Below, piece by piece: positions 1 through 11,400 of a DNA stretch of 64,000 nucleotides (position 1 is the first letter of the stretch; each line of letters starts with the position of its first letter). The translations under genes were made by a program, and so were the position numbers. The stretch lies in the NCBI GenBank assembly GCA_001465935.1, contig LNKV01000007.1:434001-498000 (forward strand), in the 5' to 3' direction. The stretch comes from Clarireedia homoeocarpa. Taxonomy: Eukaryota > Ascomycota > Leotiomycetes > Helotiales > Rutstroemiaceae. The notes under the pieces are model-generated. The model was given only the letters and a program-made list of their open reading frames with translations, ran no database searches and was not told the origin of the DNA.

Positions 1-404
1 GCAACGCCAGTGGCATGTACTCGTAGATTTTACTGTAATAATGGTACTTTTAAGGCAAGGAGAAATACATTGGGTGTAGCTAGTCTCGTGCTCTGTCCAT
101 ACCGCTCAACTGTGTGTCGTACCGATGGCTGGGTAAGGTTAATACTTTGTAGGCAGATAGGCTCCTCCAGTAGAGTAGGTAAGCATCAACGGTCGAGACC
201 ATTCAGACCATGCAGACCATGTAGACGATGCAGTCCATGCACATCGTCCAAAGTAATGGATTTCGTGCCACTCACTGTAACTATGGGGGACGTCTGGCTG
301 CTGAGCAAAAGCTCCGGGGTTTTGGATCTAAGCTTTAAGCGAGTACTTCGGGTCTCCTTATCCGCGTCCAAGTCATGCTTGTGCGTTTCTGCTTGCGCGT
401 TCGA

Positions 405-466
405 TTCTCTACTCTCTACTCTCTACTCTCTACTCTCTACTCTCTACTCTCTACTCTCTACTCTCT
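405..466. repeat. Heptanucleotide tandem repeat (CTCTACT)n
   Basis: About nine near-perfect copies of a 7-bp unit run head to tail. Because 7 is not a multiple of 3, the array is open in several frames, which explains the spurious reading frames that cross it. Confidence 0.85.
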
Positions 467-1256
467 AACTCTCTCTGCTACTTTCCCCAAGGTTAGTGGC
501 AGGACGGCGGAGCTAACTCCCTTGGCACTGGGATGGGCGGAATCAATTGGCTTTCCATTGGAACATTGGAATGGGACAGCCGGCGGGAACAGGCCACCGT
601 AGCACTTTCTTCACTTTCTAATCAAGGGGGACGATGAGCGATGGATGTGGACTAGCGCCAATACTAATAAAGTGGACTTTTCCGCGTGTGTCGGGTATGA
701 TTGGTCCACAGGTGAAGGACAAAACACGCTAAGCAAAAGTCGCCTTTGGATTTATTTCGAAATCGAGCGTCATCAGTTCCGTCATCGTTTTTTCCTCCTC
801 CTGCAACATTTGCTGCACAATTTCGAAAAAACAGGCACAAAACCAAAGATATCGTGGTAAACCAGCGCCGTTTGCCTTTTGTTCGTCCCGAAGAAGAGCC
901 TCATCGCATCTCTCTAGTACACGTCCGCGTGCCTCTTGACCGTGTTGAAACAAAGATCGATCTTCATGATAAAGACTTTCCTCGTTATTAGCGTGAGGGA
1001 AGACGGGTGGAAAGACTAACAACAATTGTGCCGATCGCGCACGAGAGGCAAAGAGGCAAAAGAGGCAAAAGAGGCAAAAGAGAGAGAAGAGCGTAGAAGG
1101 GTAAGAAGAAGAAAAAAGAGGTCGACGTGTTTCCCCAGCATTTGGTTTTATTATTCAAGCAAGAGGAAAAAGAGGAAAAAGAGGAATCAGCGACCATTGG
1201 GCCAATCCATCGCGTTCGCAACAAAGCCTTTTAAAAAGTATTCCCTCGGCCAAAAC

Positions 1257-1264
1257 TTACGTCA
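1257..1264 (+). promoter_or_regulatory. CRE-like site TTACGTCA upstream of atf1
   Basis: The octamer TTACGTCA is the complement of TGACGTAA, a known class of ATF/CREB binding site. It lies about 160 bp upstream of the TATA-like box at 1424. A further half site (GACGTCAT) lies in the leader at 1959-1966. Since the downstream gene encodes an ATF/CREB-type factor, autoregulation is possible; binding is inferred only. Confidence 0.4.
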
Positions 1265-1423
1265 CTGCCATTCTTCTTCTTCACTCTTCCTTCACCACCC
1301 CATTTACAAATCAACCAAAGCAATCCCATCACCCGCCGACGCCAACATTTAGAAGAGAGCGAACTCCCGGAATTAGTCTCACGAAGAAATAATTGCTTAC
1401 GCTTGGAGGAGAGGGGGCAGCGA

Positions 1424-1429
1424 TATAAA
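1424..1429 (+). promoter_or_regulatory. TATA-like box of atf1
   Basis: The hexamer TATAAA sits in GATATAAAG, followed by a pyrimidine-rich leader of about 900 nt before the start codon. The position is plausible for a core promoter, but no transcript data were used. Confidence 0.35.
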
Positions 1430-1752
1430 GAATTCAGGACTGTCTATACTCGCCACTTTCGTCATTTCCTCGCTCATCGATCCGACGCACCAGAAGATAA
1501 TCCCCCATCCATAGTGCTCACTCGTACCATCTCCATCGCCACACCTAGCAATTTGTTACGAGATTAGACGCGAAGAAGAATTCCAATTGGTTTGAGAATC
1601 TGCCGCCGTCGTGGTAATTGATTGTTGCTGTGTGTTGTGCCGCCACTCGCGTTTGTCGCTTTTCATCTGTCGGTCACCCAGCACCCATCATCGATCGATC
1701 GTCCGGGGGCTTGGTCGAAGAAAATCGATACATCTTCCACAAATAACCGTCG

Positions 1753-1931
1753 GTATGTGACTTTTCCTCCCATTCTCTTGTCCCTTCTCTTCGACTCGTT
1801 CTTCATCTCATTCCCTTTTCCATTTCCTCGAATGAAAGTAGGGAAGAGAGAATGGAAGGGCGGGTGCGGATGCGACTGCAAATATTATTAATTAGTAGTC
1901 GGGCGAATTGAATTAACGAATCCTTTTCCAG
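1753..1931 (+). other. Probable 5'-UTR intron of atf1
   Basis: A GTATGT donor at 1753 is followed by a TTAAC branch-like site near 1914 and a CTTTTCCAG acceptor ending at 1931. Leader introns of this kind are common upstream of fungal regulatory genes. RNA reads would settle it. Confidence 0.4.
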
Positions 1932-2362
1932 GAAATCATCCAAAACACGATCGAGAAGACGTCATCACCATCAACCTTCGGCCTCTGATCTCATCCTCTC
2001 ACCACCACAACCTCGAACCTCGAAAAAAAAAATAAAAGTAAAGTGCCAACTTTCAAGTTTACCGCTTTCTCACCTGATTGAGCGCTTTTGCCTTATCGTT
2101 TGGGTGAGAAGCCATAGAATTTACTGGGGAATTTATCCCGTTCCAGCACTTCATTCGCCACTCCCCCGTGAAAGGGAAACCAAGTCCCCGTCAGTCGTAC
2201 TACCACACAAGTCGATCCGAACATTTGTCGTCATCGCGTGTAAGCAGGATTGCACACAATTGCACAAACACGACTCTACCTCCACCCATCGACTGCCGCT
2301 CCGCTACCCTCACCAAACCTACCACACATATACTTTCCTAGTCGTGGTCTCCCCTTTTCACC

Positions 2363-4130
2363 ATGACTTCTCCCAAAGTCACTGCCCAAAATGGTGTGAA
2401 TTCACCGAGAAAGGCTAACTCTTCACCACCCAGAGGTCCTGGTAAGTCAACATCATTTCATCCTTCATCCTTTCGCGCAACTACATGCATCTCATATCGC
2501 GGTCGGGTGATTAGCAATCATGATGAAGAACCATATCGAGATGGTATGGCTAACATCTTTTCTCCCGTGGCAGCATCCGACGCGAAACCAGAAAACCCAA
2601 CAGTAAAAGGTGAATCCGCTCCTGAGATTGCACAACCACTTGCACCTCCGCCACCTCCTGCCGCGCGATCGAGTACCGCTGGCGATTATTTTGGAACACA
2701 ACATAACAGTCTCACCACAGAGCTGAATCCCTTTGAACATCAGTTCGCTGGCGGTCCATCTACCGCGGGTGAAAGCCGAACCCCAGGCGGCACAAAACTG
2801 CCTTCCGTTGCCGCTCTGGCATCTCCCGCTGGTCCATTCTTCGGATCCGGTACCCCAGGTTTCTTCTCCAGTTTACGGTCAGGTCCATTAAGTCCAGCCA
2901 TGTTGTCGGCACCCAAGGCGCAGGAGGATTACTTTTCGGAACAACACTCCCTACGCGGGGGCTTCACCCCCAACGAGTCCGGGCTGAGGAGTGGTCTGAC
3001 CCCTGGCGGAAGTGGCTCCATGTTTCCTGAGCCCAGTCCAGGCACAACAGCCATGTTTAACTCGCTTCAAAGTGGTGGCGTCACACCTGCTGCACTCGAC
3101 TTCCATCGAACTGCATTAAGTATTGCTAGCAAAGCACGAGAACCCACCATCCCACAAAGCGTCACGTCGCAGCCGCAAGAATTGACCAATGGTAATCGAA
3201 ATGATACCAAGCTACCTGGTCAATTCGATGATGCCAACGATGCGGCCAACGGCCTTTTCATGTTAGCCCAGTCCCGTAACGTTGCCCCATCGGCCCCAAA
3301 CCATTATACCTTAGCACCTCAGCAGTTACCTATTCAACATTCACACTCTCAACCATCACAACCAATGCAAATATCTAATCAACAGATGAATGGCTCACCG
3401 AGTATGGCGTCACGCAACGTTCAGGGCTCTACGAGCACTGCATCCGGACGCGGTACCAGTGTGGTTAGCAATGGTTACTCTGATGAAAATGATACCCAAC
3501 AGAGACCTAACACTCGAGGGAAGAAGAGAACGCAGAGTCAGGTAAATGGTCAGGGGAAGGCGAAAGCTACAAGTACCAAAAAGACCAAGGCTAATGGTGG
3601 ATCATCCCATACCCGTAACGATTCAATGGATGATCTCAATGAACCACCATCTCCTGATGAGTCACAAGCTCAGGAAGATCCCAATAAGGATGAGTACAAC
3701 GCCCAAGGCAAGAAGCTGACAGATGAAGAGAAACGGAGAAACTTCTTGGAGAGGAATAGGTCAGTAGTAACTCTTCGACTTCTAACAATCGTCCCATGCT
3801 AATGATGATTTCAGGGTTGCGGCATTGAAATGTAGACAGCGGAAGAAGCAATGGTTAGCGAACCTGCAGCAAAAGGTTGAGCTATACTCCAACGAAAATG
3901 ACGCCCTCCAACAGACATTGGCATCCATGAAGAATGAGATTGTCAACTTGAGAACACTGCTACTGGCTCACAAGGATTGTCCGATTAGTGCTCATCAAGG
4001 GCTTTCAAGCATGCAACTGAATGGACCACCACCAGGAGGTCCTGTGATGAATGGTTATGATGATCATCAAATGAGCGCGCAAAACCCATATGGCATGGCC
4101 GAAGCGTCACACCATTCGCAAGGAATGTAA
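2363..4130 (+). CDS. atf1: bZIP transcription factor of the Atf1/AtfA (Aft1) family
   Basis: Three exons are predicted: 2363-2441, 2574-3759 and 3815-4130, giving 526 residues. Intron 1 (132 nt) has GTAAGT, a GCTAAC branch site and CAG. Intron 2 (55 nt) interrupts the basic region. The protein shows the Aft1 layout. A Ser/Pro-rich HRA-like region (DYFGTQHNSL, then TPGGTKLPSVAALASP) is followed by an HRR-like stretch (DFHRTALSIASKAREPT) and an OSA-like stretch (NGLFMLAQSR). The C-terminal bZIP starts near residue 412, with NFLERNR continuing into VAALKCRQRKKQWL, then a leucine-heptad coiled coil to about 475. Known family role: nuclear effector of the Sty1/Hog1 stress MAP kinase, acting at CRE sites in stress response, development and virulence. 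A CRE-like site upstream suggests autoregulation. Family assignment is confident; the exact C-terminus is less so. Confidence 0.93.
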
Positions 4131-5200
4131 GGGACATTGGCAGAACCTGTCTCTTTTTCCCAAGAAATTCTTTTGCTTCTTTCAACGTGTCACCCCTACA
4201 TGCGTTTATATGATATGTCGACCGGCATACTGACATGATAAACATGAACTCTCTCCCGCAGACTGGGATCTTTGGGCCAATTGTTCCTTTAAGGCGGTCC
4301 TGGCGTTCATACATACATTTCTGGAGTTGAAAACACTACATCAGTTTGTAAAACACGCTTTTTACTTCTGCCTGATATGGCTGTACTACCTCTACACTTT
4401 CTCTACCTTTCAACCGCGTATATATACGCAAAGGATTTTCTCTTCGCTGTACATATCTTCCCGCATACAACTTAATACGGGTTAAGGGGTTTCGGTAGTT
4501 CTATCTCTCTTTGTCTCTGTTATGAAGCAAACGTACACGCATACATGGATTTCTGCATGAGCCCATGGTTTTGGCGCAAAGGGGAAGCTGTTTTGGCGTT
4601 TAGAGATCAGCTGTATGACCATCCTATGCATATCACTCGTCTCATGGTGGTATGCCGGGATATTGCATACATGATGGTGATATTTGAGGATCTATCTTGG
4701 GTGGTAGGTGTTCAATGGTAAAATTAAGTCTGAGGAGGATCAGCCGCATCTGCTTAGGAGCGAAGTAGGGTGTGGCGGTCTGTCGGACTTGGATGGAACA
4801 GGCTGGATTGGAGTTTTGTTTTTGTGCTTTTGTTATTTGTGGATTTTTGCATCCGGTCTGATGATAGTGACATCTGAAGTATACGCATGGGAGGAGTGGG
4901 TTGTTTATAAGAGGAGTAGGAGGAGAAATCTGAGGGAAGACAAGATGGGAAGAAGGAAAGGAAGAGGGTTGTTAAAATTCGAATAGATGATGAATTCAAT
5001 CACTCAATCAACCATAATAACAGGAAGAAGAAAGAGATGAATGAAGAAGGGGGAGTATATAAAAGAGTATGTGTGAGAGGGAGAGGTATGAATGACTTTT
5101 TGTAATTTTGTCAGCTAATAATAACTATCACTACTATAATATTTTTGAAATATGTGAACCTTCTTATGTAGTTATATGGGTTTTCTTGATGAATGTTTTA

Positions 5201-5201
5201 C

Positions 5202-5250
<49 letters not shown>
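5201..5250. repeat. (CTGT)n microsatellite
   Basis: Fifty bases made of about 12.5 uninterrupted CTGT units. It lies in the region downstream of atf1. Confidence 0.95.
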
Positions 5251-5252
<2 letters not shown>

Positions 5253-5541
5253 TTAAGTCTTAAGTCTCTCTAATTCCAAGCCTCTCCAATTCCAAGTCTC
5301 TCCAATTCCAAGTCTCTCTCTAATCTAAATCTACATACACACAGTAAAGTAAGTCTTCTTCTGATTTAATCTAACTAAGTAAGTCCTGAAGTCCGGGTCT
5401 GAATGTGTAAGTAAAGTAAAGTAAAGTAAAGCAATGCGTTAATGAAGTTTATTATTGTATTATAAGTATTGATTGGAATTTGGATTTGGGGCGATGAATT
5501 GATGTGTGTGTGATGTGTTTTTTTGGGGATGGATGAGGAGT

Positions 5542-5760
5542 GAAGGGGGGAAGAGGAAAGGGAGAGGGGAAGGGGAAAGGGGAGGGGAAGGGGAAAGGGG
5601 AGGGGGAAGAGGAAGGGGAGAGGGGAAAGGGAGAGGGGAAGAGGAGGGGAATGGAGAAGGGGAGAGGGGAAGGGGAAAGGGGGGGTAGAGGGGGAAGAGG
5701 AAAGGGAGAGGGGAAGGGGGAAGGGGGAAGAGGAATGGGGAAGGGGGAAGGGGGATGGAA
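5542..5760. repeat. Polypurine (G/A) tract
   Basis: Bases 5542-5651 are an unbroken run of about 110 purines built from GGGGAA, GGGAGA and GGAAGA words. A few isolated T residues interrupt the rest. Such tracts can form triplex (H-DNA) structures. The Gly/Glu/Lys/Arg-only reading frames across it are not believable proteins. Confidence 0.9.
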
Positions 5761-5800
5761 GGTATGGAGATTTGAAATGTGGGAAGGAGATAAGTGGGGA

Positions 5801-5839
5801 GGGAAGGGAAGGGAAGGGAAGGGAAGGGAAGGGAAGGGG
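5801..5839. repeat. (GGGAA)n microsatellite
   Basis: About eight perfect pentanucleotide units follow the polypurine tract. Confidence 0.9.
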
Positions 5840-6029
5840 TTTATATGGTGTGGAAGTGTAGAAGTGTAGAAGTATAGAGGTATGAATGATGCAGAGGCAG
5901 AGGTAGAGGTAGATGTAAATATGGGGGAAAGATGAGATGTGGTGAGATCAGTTGAGATGGATGGATGGATGGATGCATTGAATTGTATTGCACAGTACGG
6001 AGAGGAGAGGAGAAGAGAATATGATGGGT

Positions 6030-6052
6030 GGGGGGGGGGGGGGGGGGGGGGG
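6030..6052. repeat. Homopolymer G23
   Basis: Twenty-three consecutive G residues after ATGATGGGT. The length is likely to vary between strains or be affected by sequencing error. Confidence 0.9.
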
Positions 6053-6104
6053 TGGAGAGTAAAAGTAAGTGGGTAGGTGGGAATGAATCTGATGATAGGA
6101 TGAG

Positions 6105-6330
6105 ATGGGAGGGGATGAGATGGGGGAGGGGGAAGAGGAGAGAGGAGAGAGGTGGAGGTAAAATTACATGAAAGGGGGGAAAGGTGGAGGGGAAGAGGAG
6201 GGGAGAAGAGAGGGGGAGGAGAAAAGAAAGGGGAGAGGGGAGGAGGAGGAGGAGAAAAGAAAGGGGTAGAGGGAAGTGGCAGAGGAAAGTGAAGAGAGGG
6301 AGAGAGTGGAAGAGAGAGGGATATGAAACA
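6105..6330. repeat. Second purine-rich low-complexity block
   Basis: The block is almost entirely G and A (GGGGAGGAGGA and AAAGAAAGGGG words), with rare T or C. It resembles the block at 5542-5760 and probably arose by the same slippage process. Confidence 0.8.
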
Positions 6331-8232
6331 TAGATATTTGGTTCCTTAGACTCGTGATGGAAATACTAGATAGTGAGGAGGTTGCAAGTGTACATATTAA
6401 ACAGAGAGATGGGAGAGATAGGAGAGATAGGAGAGATGGGAGAGATGGAAGAGATTGATTCTAAAGCAAAGATAGAGACGAATAAATTAATGATATATAT
6501 GACCTGCCCTTACTCAACACGCAACCCAGCTCAACATAGCACAACACAAAACCTCAAAGTATAAACAAAATTCAAATTATACCGAGAACTGAAACAATTT
6601 AAAGATTACGCATGACATGACCTGTTAGATTGAAGCAGCAACAGCAGTGTGAAGAGTGAATAACAACGGTGATTTATTCACTCCAGTAGAAAGAAAGAAA
6701 GAAAGAAACAGCATGAGAGTGAGTAGTAGTCAAGAACGGAGCTCGGCTGGGAAGTTTACTTTACTTCACTTTACTTTGCTTTACTTTGGATAAGAGGTAG
6801 GTAGGTAAGGAGGCAAGTGAGATTACTACTTGTAGAGATGAGATCGTTTGGGTTGGGTTGGGGCTGGAGGTAAGACTTAACTAGCTATACTTAGTTGATC
6901 AATCGAGATGGTTTAAAGCTGGCATGGCACATCTGGTGATGAGGGAGACTTGAGGTCAATTGTAGTTGGAGTTGTGATTGATACTAGGGTTCTTTATGTG
7001 TGGAATGAATGGAAGTGTGTGGAGCTGATGAGGATACATTTCTGATATGCAGAAAGTGAGGAGTGGGATGGATAGGTGGGTAGAAGGGGGGAGGAAGGGG
7101 GAAGTGTGGTGAGGAGACTTGTGGTGTGGAGACGTGTGGTGAGATGTGTGATGAGGAGAAAAGAGATATAGAACAGCAAATTACTTCTTCAGTTAGAGGA
7201 GAGTTATCTATCATTTTTGATCTAATACTATACTAGCCATGATGAGTGTTGGCGGGTTAGATTCTGGAGGAAGTATCCGTTCTGAGATGAACAGTGATGA
7301 ACTGGATGGCCGTGGTGTAGTGAGGGAGTGAGACATGATGTGAGATTTGGTGGAGGAAATGGTGAGAACTTGGTAGCGGTTAGGAGTTGGAAAGGGTGAG
7401 TTGGGATTCGTGATTCTGTTCGGGGCTTGGATTGCAGACATATGAACACGGGAGTCTGGATAGGAGGGTGTGGTGGTACGGCTCGGGGAGAAAAAGAGAG
7501 TTGGGGATTGGACAACAAGGGGGATGTATGAGCTGGAGGCAATCTGGAATTGAGGATCGCTCAGATGGAGGGCGCTGAGAATGAATAGGCTATTGTGTGC
7601 TTTCTGGCGATAGATGGGATCTAGGTTCTAGGAAATATGCTCATATGGAGCACGAGGGAGGAGGAGAAGATGCAAGACGGTGATAGCTGACAGCGGGACA
7701 GGGGAGAGTTGGTGGAATGATGAGGGAATATGACTGAGAAGAATATTACTGTCGTTATCCTAACGTCCAACCCCCTTCTCTTGCATCTCTTTCTCTGCCT
7801 ATCGGATGTCCTCAGTCGAAGAACTCACTCTTGACATCCCAGTTAGCCAAGCTTAGACACGGGTAATGTAATTCTACATCCGGTAGAGTATGAGGTTAGC
7901 AGCTTGGTCAGCGTGAATTCTCGCTGAGATGGGGAGAAATTGTAAAGATAATGTCGGTTGAAGTCTGAAGCCTATTCGGATTGAATAAACTAATAGTTAC
8001 CTCGATTTGTAGCGGAAAGTTTGTCTACATCCCCATCCAATATCACATCACTCATTTAAACTCACTCAACCTAGAGACACTATAAACTACCATTCCTAGA
8101 CTAATACCTCTATGGTCTGTATTAGGTCTCTCAAATTAGCTCATTACTAACCGCAAGGATCTATCTCTCCCCCTTCTTTCTCTTTTATTCTCTTTTCTTC
8201 TTCGTAGTATTCATCACCTTATGTACACGCAT

Positions 8233-8270
8233 GCACGCACGCACGCACGCACGCACGCACGCTCGCTCGC
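8233..8270. repeat. (GCAC)n microsatellite with GCTC tail
   Basis: About seven GCAC units followed by GCTC units. A related purine/pyrimidine-alternating stretch, rich in GTGC and GTGT, lies near 9148-9181. Confidence 0.85.
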
Positions 8271-8423
8271 ATCCTTCAAAACCTAATTGCAACACATTAA
8301 TCTATATACATAGATAGAAATCGTTTTGTTGCATATCTGCAGCAAGGTGGTATATTTAACTTTTTGCTACTTCGGGCACTTATTTATGTTATGCATGTGA
8401 TGGGCATGTGTGCGTATGCTCGA

Positions 8424-8483
8424 AGGGAGAGGGAGGGAGGACAGGGAGGAGGGGAGGAGGGGAGGAGGGGAGGAGGGGAATGG
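8424..8483 (+). repeat. GAGGAGGG tandem repeat, G-quadruplex-prone
   Basis: Repeated G3-G4 runs separated by GA or GGA spacers give many ways to satisfy a four-run G-quadruplex pattern on the plus strand. Function is not implied. Confidence 0.7.
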
Positions 8484-11400
8484 GAGAAATGAGGAAGTAG
8501 TGACCGAGAATAAGCAAATTGAGAAGGTGTGTTCGTTCGCTCGTTCGTATATATTCTAGATTGGAGACAAGGGGGCGATATAGTTGGGTTATAGATGTTA
8601 CATTCAAGGAATGGAGGGGGGAGATGGATGGATGGATTGATGGATGACAAGCACGTGGTGTGGATATTGGATCAATGGTACTTCTTCTGTCGCCTTATAC
8701 TTTCGTTCTTTGTTACCATTCACATGTGCCCTCCCTTGCCATCATGGCACCCATACATCGTGATGACCTAAACGAGTAAAAAGACTTCACATGTCGTTAC
8801 ACTACCGATACACCCATATGCATCTTTACTTATCCGTCCAGCCATCTCACCCCTTACCCTTCCATCTCAACGTCGCATAGTATACCCCCATCCCGAACGC
8901 AGATTCCACTCCACCCCCGGCTCGTCCAACCAACTCTGTAAAATCCATATCACATCCTCTACAAGGAATCTGCCCTAACTGCCCTCTCCAGCCTACACCG
9001 AATGCACTCTCACGGCACAGCTCTCCTCTCCCTTCCTTACCTTAGCCATTTTCTTTCTTTTTCCCGCCTCCTCCTTCTTCCTCGTCGCATGGTAAACACA
9101 TGAGCTGTAGGGATTAGCGTCGCATTGCCGTAATGTACATCAGCATTTGTGCGTGCGTGCGTGTGTGTGCGCGTGCGTGCATATATATTGGACGAATGAC
9201 GAATGACAAATAGCGGGTGATAAGATAGGGACTGAGATGGGGGCTGAAGGATTCGGGTAGGGGTTTAAGCTTACTATGTACAGTACCGTATTCTTTATTC
9301 GTACTCTGCAATAACTTGCTGCAAGCACAGGAGATAGGTGAAGTGATGAAAAGCAAGAAATCAAACAAAAGAAACGATTTGTAAGATTCCAAAAAAAGAA
9401 TGTTTCAAGTCTCGGATTACACATTAGCAGAGACAGATCGATCGACCGACCGGACCGGAAGAGGGGGAAAAAAGAAAAGAAATGGAAGCCTAAAATATCG
9501 CGGAATAGATAGATGATTTGATTGGTACCAAGGAGCTGGATAGCTAACTGACTACCTGCAGCTGAAACGTAGTTTGATTTTGGGCGGCGAGCTGGATGTG
9601 GAGGGGAGGGGGGTAAGCGGGGTGTGATTGGCTGGGTGGTTAGGTTGGTGGGGAGGGAGGTAAAGGGAGAGACGATGTAGATGATGACAGGGAGAGCTAG
9701 GGGATAGCTGATATGACGTTGGTGGATGGAGGCTGATGGGTGAGCGAGCGAGCGAGCGAATGATTGAATAGATGAGTGTGGCTGTTGGTTGGGAAGGACC
9801 TTGGAGGGGATGAGGATGAGTACGGAAGTAGATTTGATTCAGGGAAAAGTAATTGGATAGGAGGTGATATTACCATATGAGGACATCGAGGTGGTATTGA
9901 TATACTCCCAGCTGTTTTGACTAGATGGTATGGAATTTATGCGTAGGATTAGAATCGAGTCATGGTTTTGATCTGCGTGCAATAATCGAAATGGGCTGGA
10001 TAGATGGATGAATGGATGAACGTGCACGTCAGGGAAAGGATTCAATGTTGAGACGAACAATGAACACATTGATACTTGTCACAAGAGATAGGTTAAAACG
10101 CCAACCACCATGATCGGGTCAATGCCTAACATGGCAATCAGGCCAGGGGTAGTAGTTCCTTCTCTATCTTGTAAGTTTACCAGACCCCTTCGGTGAGGAG
10201 GTGCTTCAAAGTCCACTGCCAGCCTTTTCAGTATGTATAGTGGTTGTTTTGAAGAGGGGCAGAATTCTTCCCCGTGATAGGTTGGTAGGGAAGGATTCCC
10301 GAAGCTTATGCTGTATATGCATACCTTCTCGCGTTAGGATTTTGGATCCTTCGAGAACACATTTGGGTACAGTAAGCGCCGACCGACTATTTGTCTAGAA
10401 GGAAAAGAAGGAGTGAATGAATGGAGGGGTAGCTATTCTCTTGAAATATACCGACAGTGTGGGAGAGCTGTAACTGTTTATGATGCTATTTTTGGAAACG
10501 GAGCGGATCTGGGTGACGTTACTGTGATGATAACCGGCTGGTCATTGGGTATGACATCCGGACGAGAGGGAGTTTAGGGCTGGGAAATGAATACGCATGT
10601 AGGCCGGAAGTACGAGAAGTCGTTCTGAATCTACTTTCTAGATGAGAAATTAGAAATTTCTGGCGTTGCTACGGTAGATATGAGCGGTGTGAATGCTGAC
10701 AAGATATGGGGAAGTGGAATAGGAGGGTTGCATAGGAAGACATCCGCGTTGCAATCCTTATTACTGATACGCATGCAGCAGGCCCGGATGCATGCAAAGT
10801 GACAGGTACTAAAAGGGAACAGAAAAATACTGCAGGCATATGGATATAGCTTGACACAGAGTCACTCACTTCAGTATCAAGGGTGAGTTTGCTTCCGTAA
10901 TTACGCTTTGAAGTCTGTATTGATGGCGCGGCTATTCTATTCTGTGAGTGCTACTGCGCAAGCAGAAGGTCGAGATCGCCTTGGCAAAATAGAGATCCAA
11001 AATAGAACCTTTACGGTCTACGTTCAAGACCAGCTTGCAAATACTCTCAATATCCGGACCCCGTGGCCTCCCATGCGGGGTACGAGTGCTGAAGCTCGTA
11101 GTGTATGTAGCTTCTTTCCCAAGAGCATTATTGCACGCCGAATGGTTGATAAAAATGCTACCGGAGCATGTGAGATTCAGTTCAATGGATGGTCTGCTCT
11201 AAATTTCAAGCCCAACCGTAGCATACCAGCTGGTGTGATGCAACTAAAATCCATGGCACTTGCACTTTAGTAACGTCGTATTGTAATACTGTCGTAAGGC
11301 TGCTCACTAAGGCTTTGCTTACCGGTTTTATGATCATTGACAAACAGCGCTGGATGTATCTAATGTCCTCTGCACCTTCATCGCAGCAGGAGAAGAGAGT

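Larger units (their letters stand above)
1..2362 (+). other. Upstream region and long 5' leader of atf1
   Basis: I see no convincing coding gene here. A seven-base tandem repeat (unit CTCTACT, about nine copies) fills roughly 405-466. A short purine repeat (AAGAGGCAA-like) sits near 1045-1085. From about 1250 the sequence looks like the atf1 promoter: a CRE-like octamer at 1257-1264, a TATA-like box at 1424-1429, and a pyrimidine-rich leader. A probable 5'-UTR intron spans 1753-1931. The start of transcription is inferred, not seen. Confidence 0.5.

Noticed and set aside
10..468. Open frame over the CTCTACT repeat at the left edge
   Set aside because: It depends on a tandem repeat that is open in several frames, its composition is unlike a protein, and no domain is visible.
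5506..5869. Gly/Glu/Lys/Arg-only frames across the polypurine tract
   Set aside because: They are a by-product of G/A-only DNA, which cannot form most stop codons.
10908..11270. 120-residue plus-strand frame
   Set aside because: No recognised motif, no splice or promoter support, and it lies in an otherwise gene-free interval.
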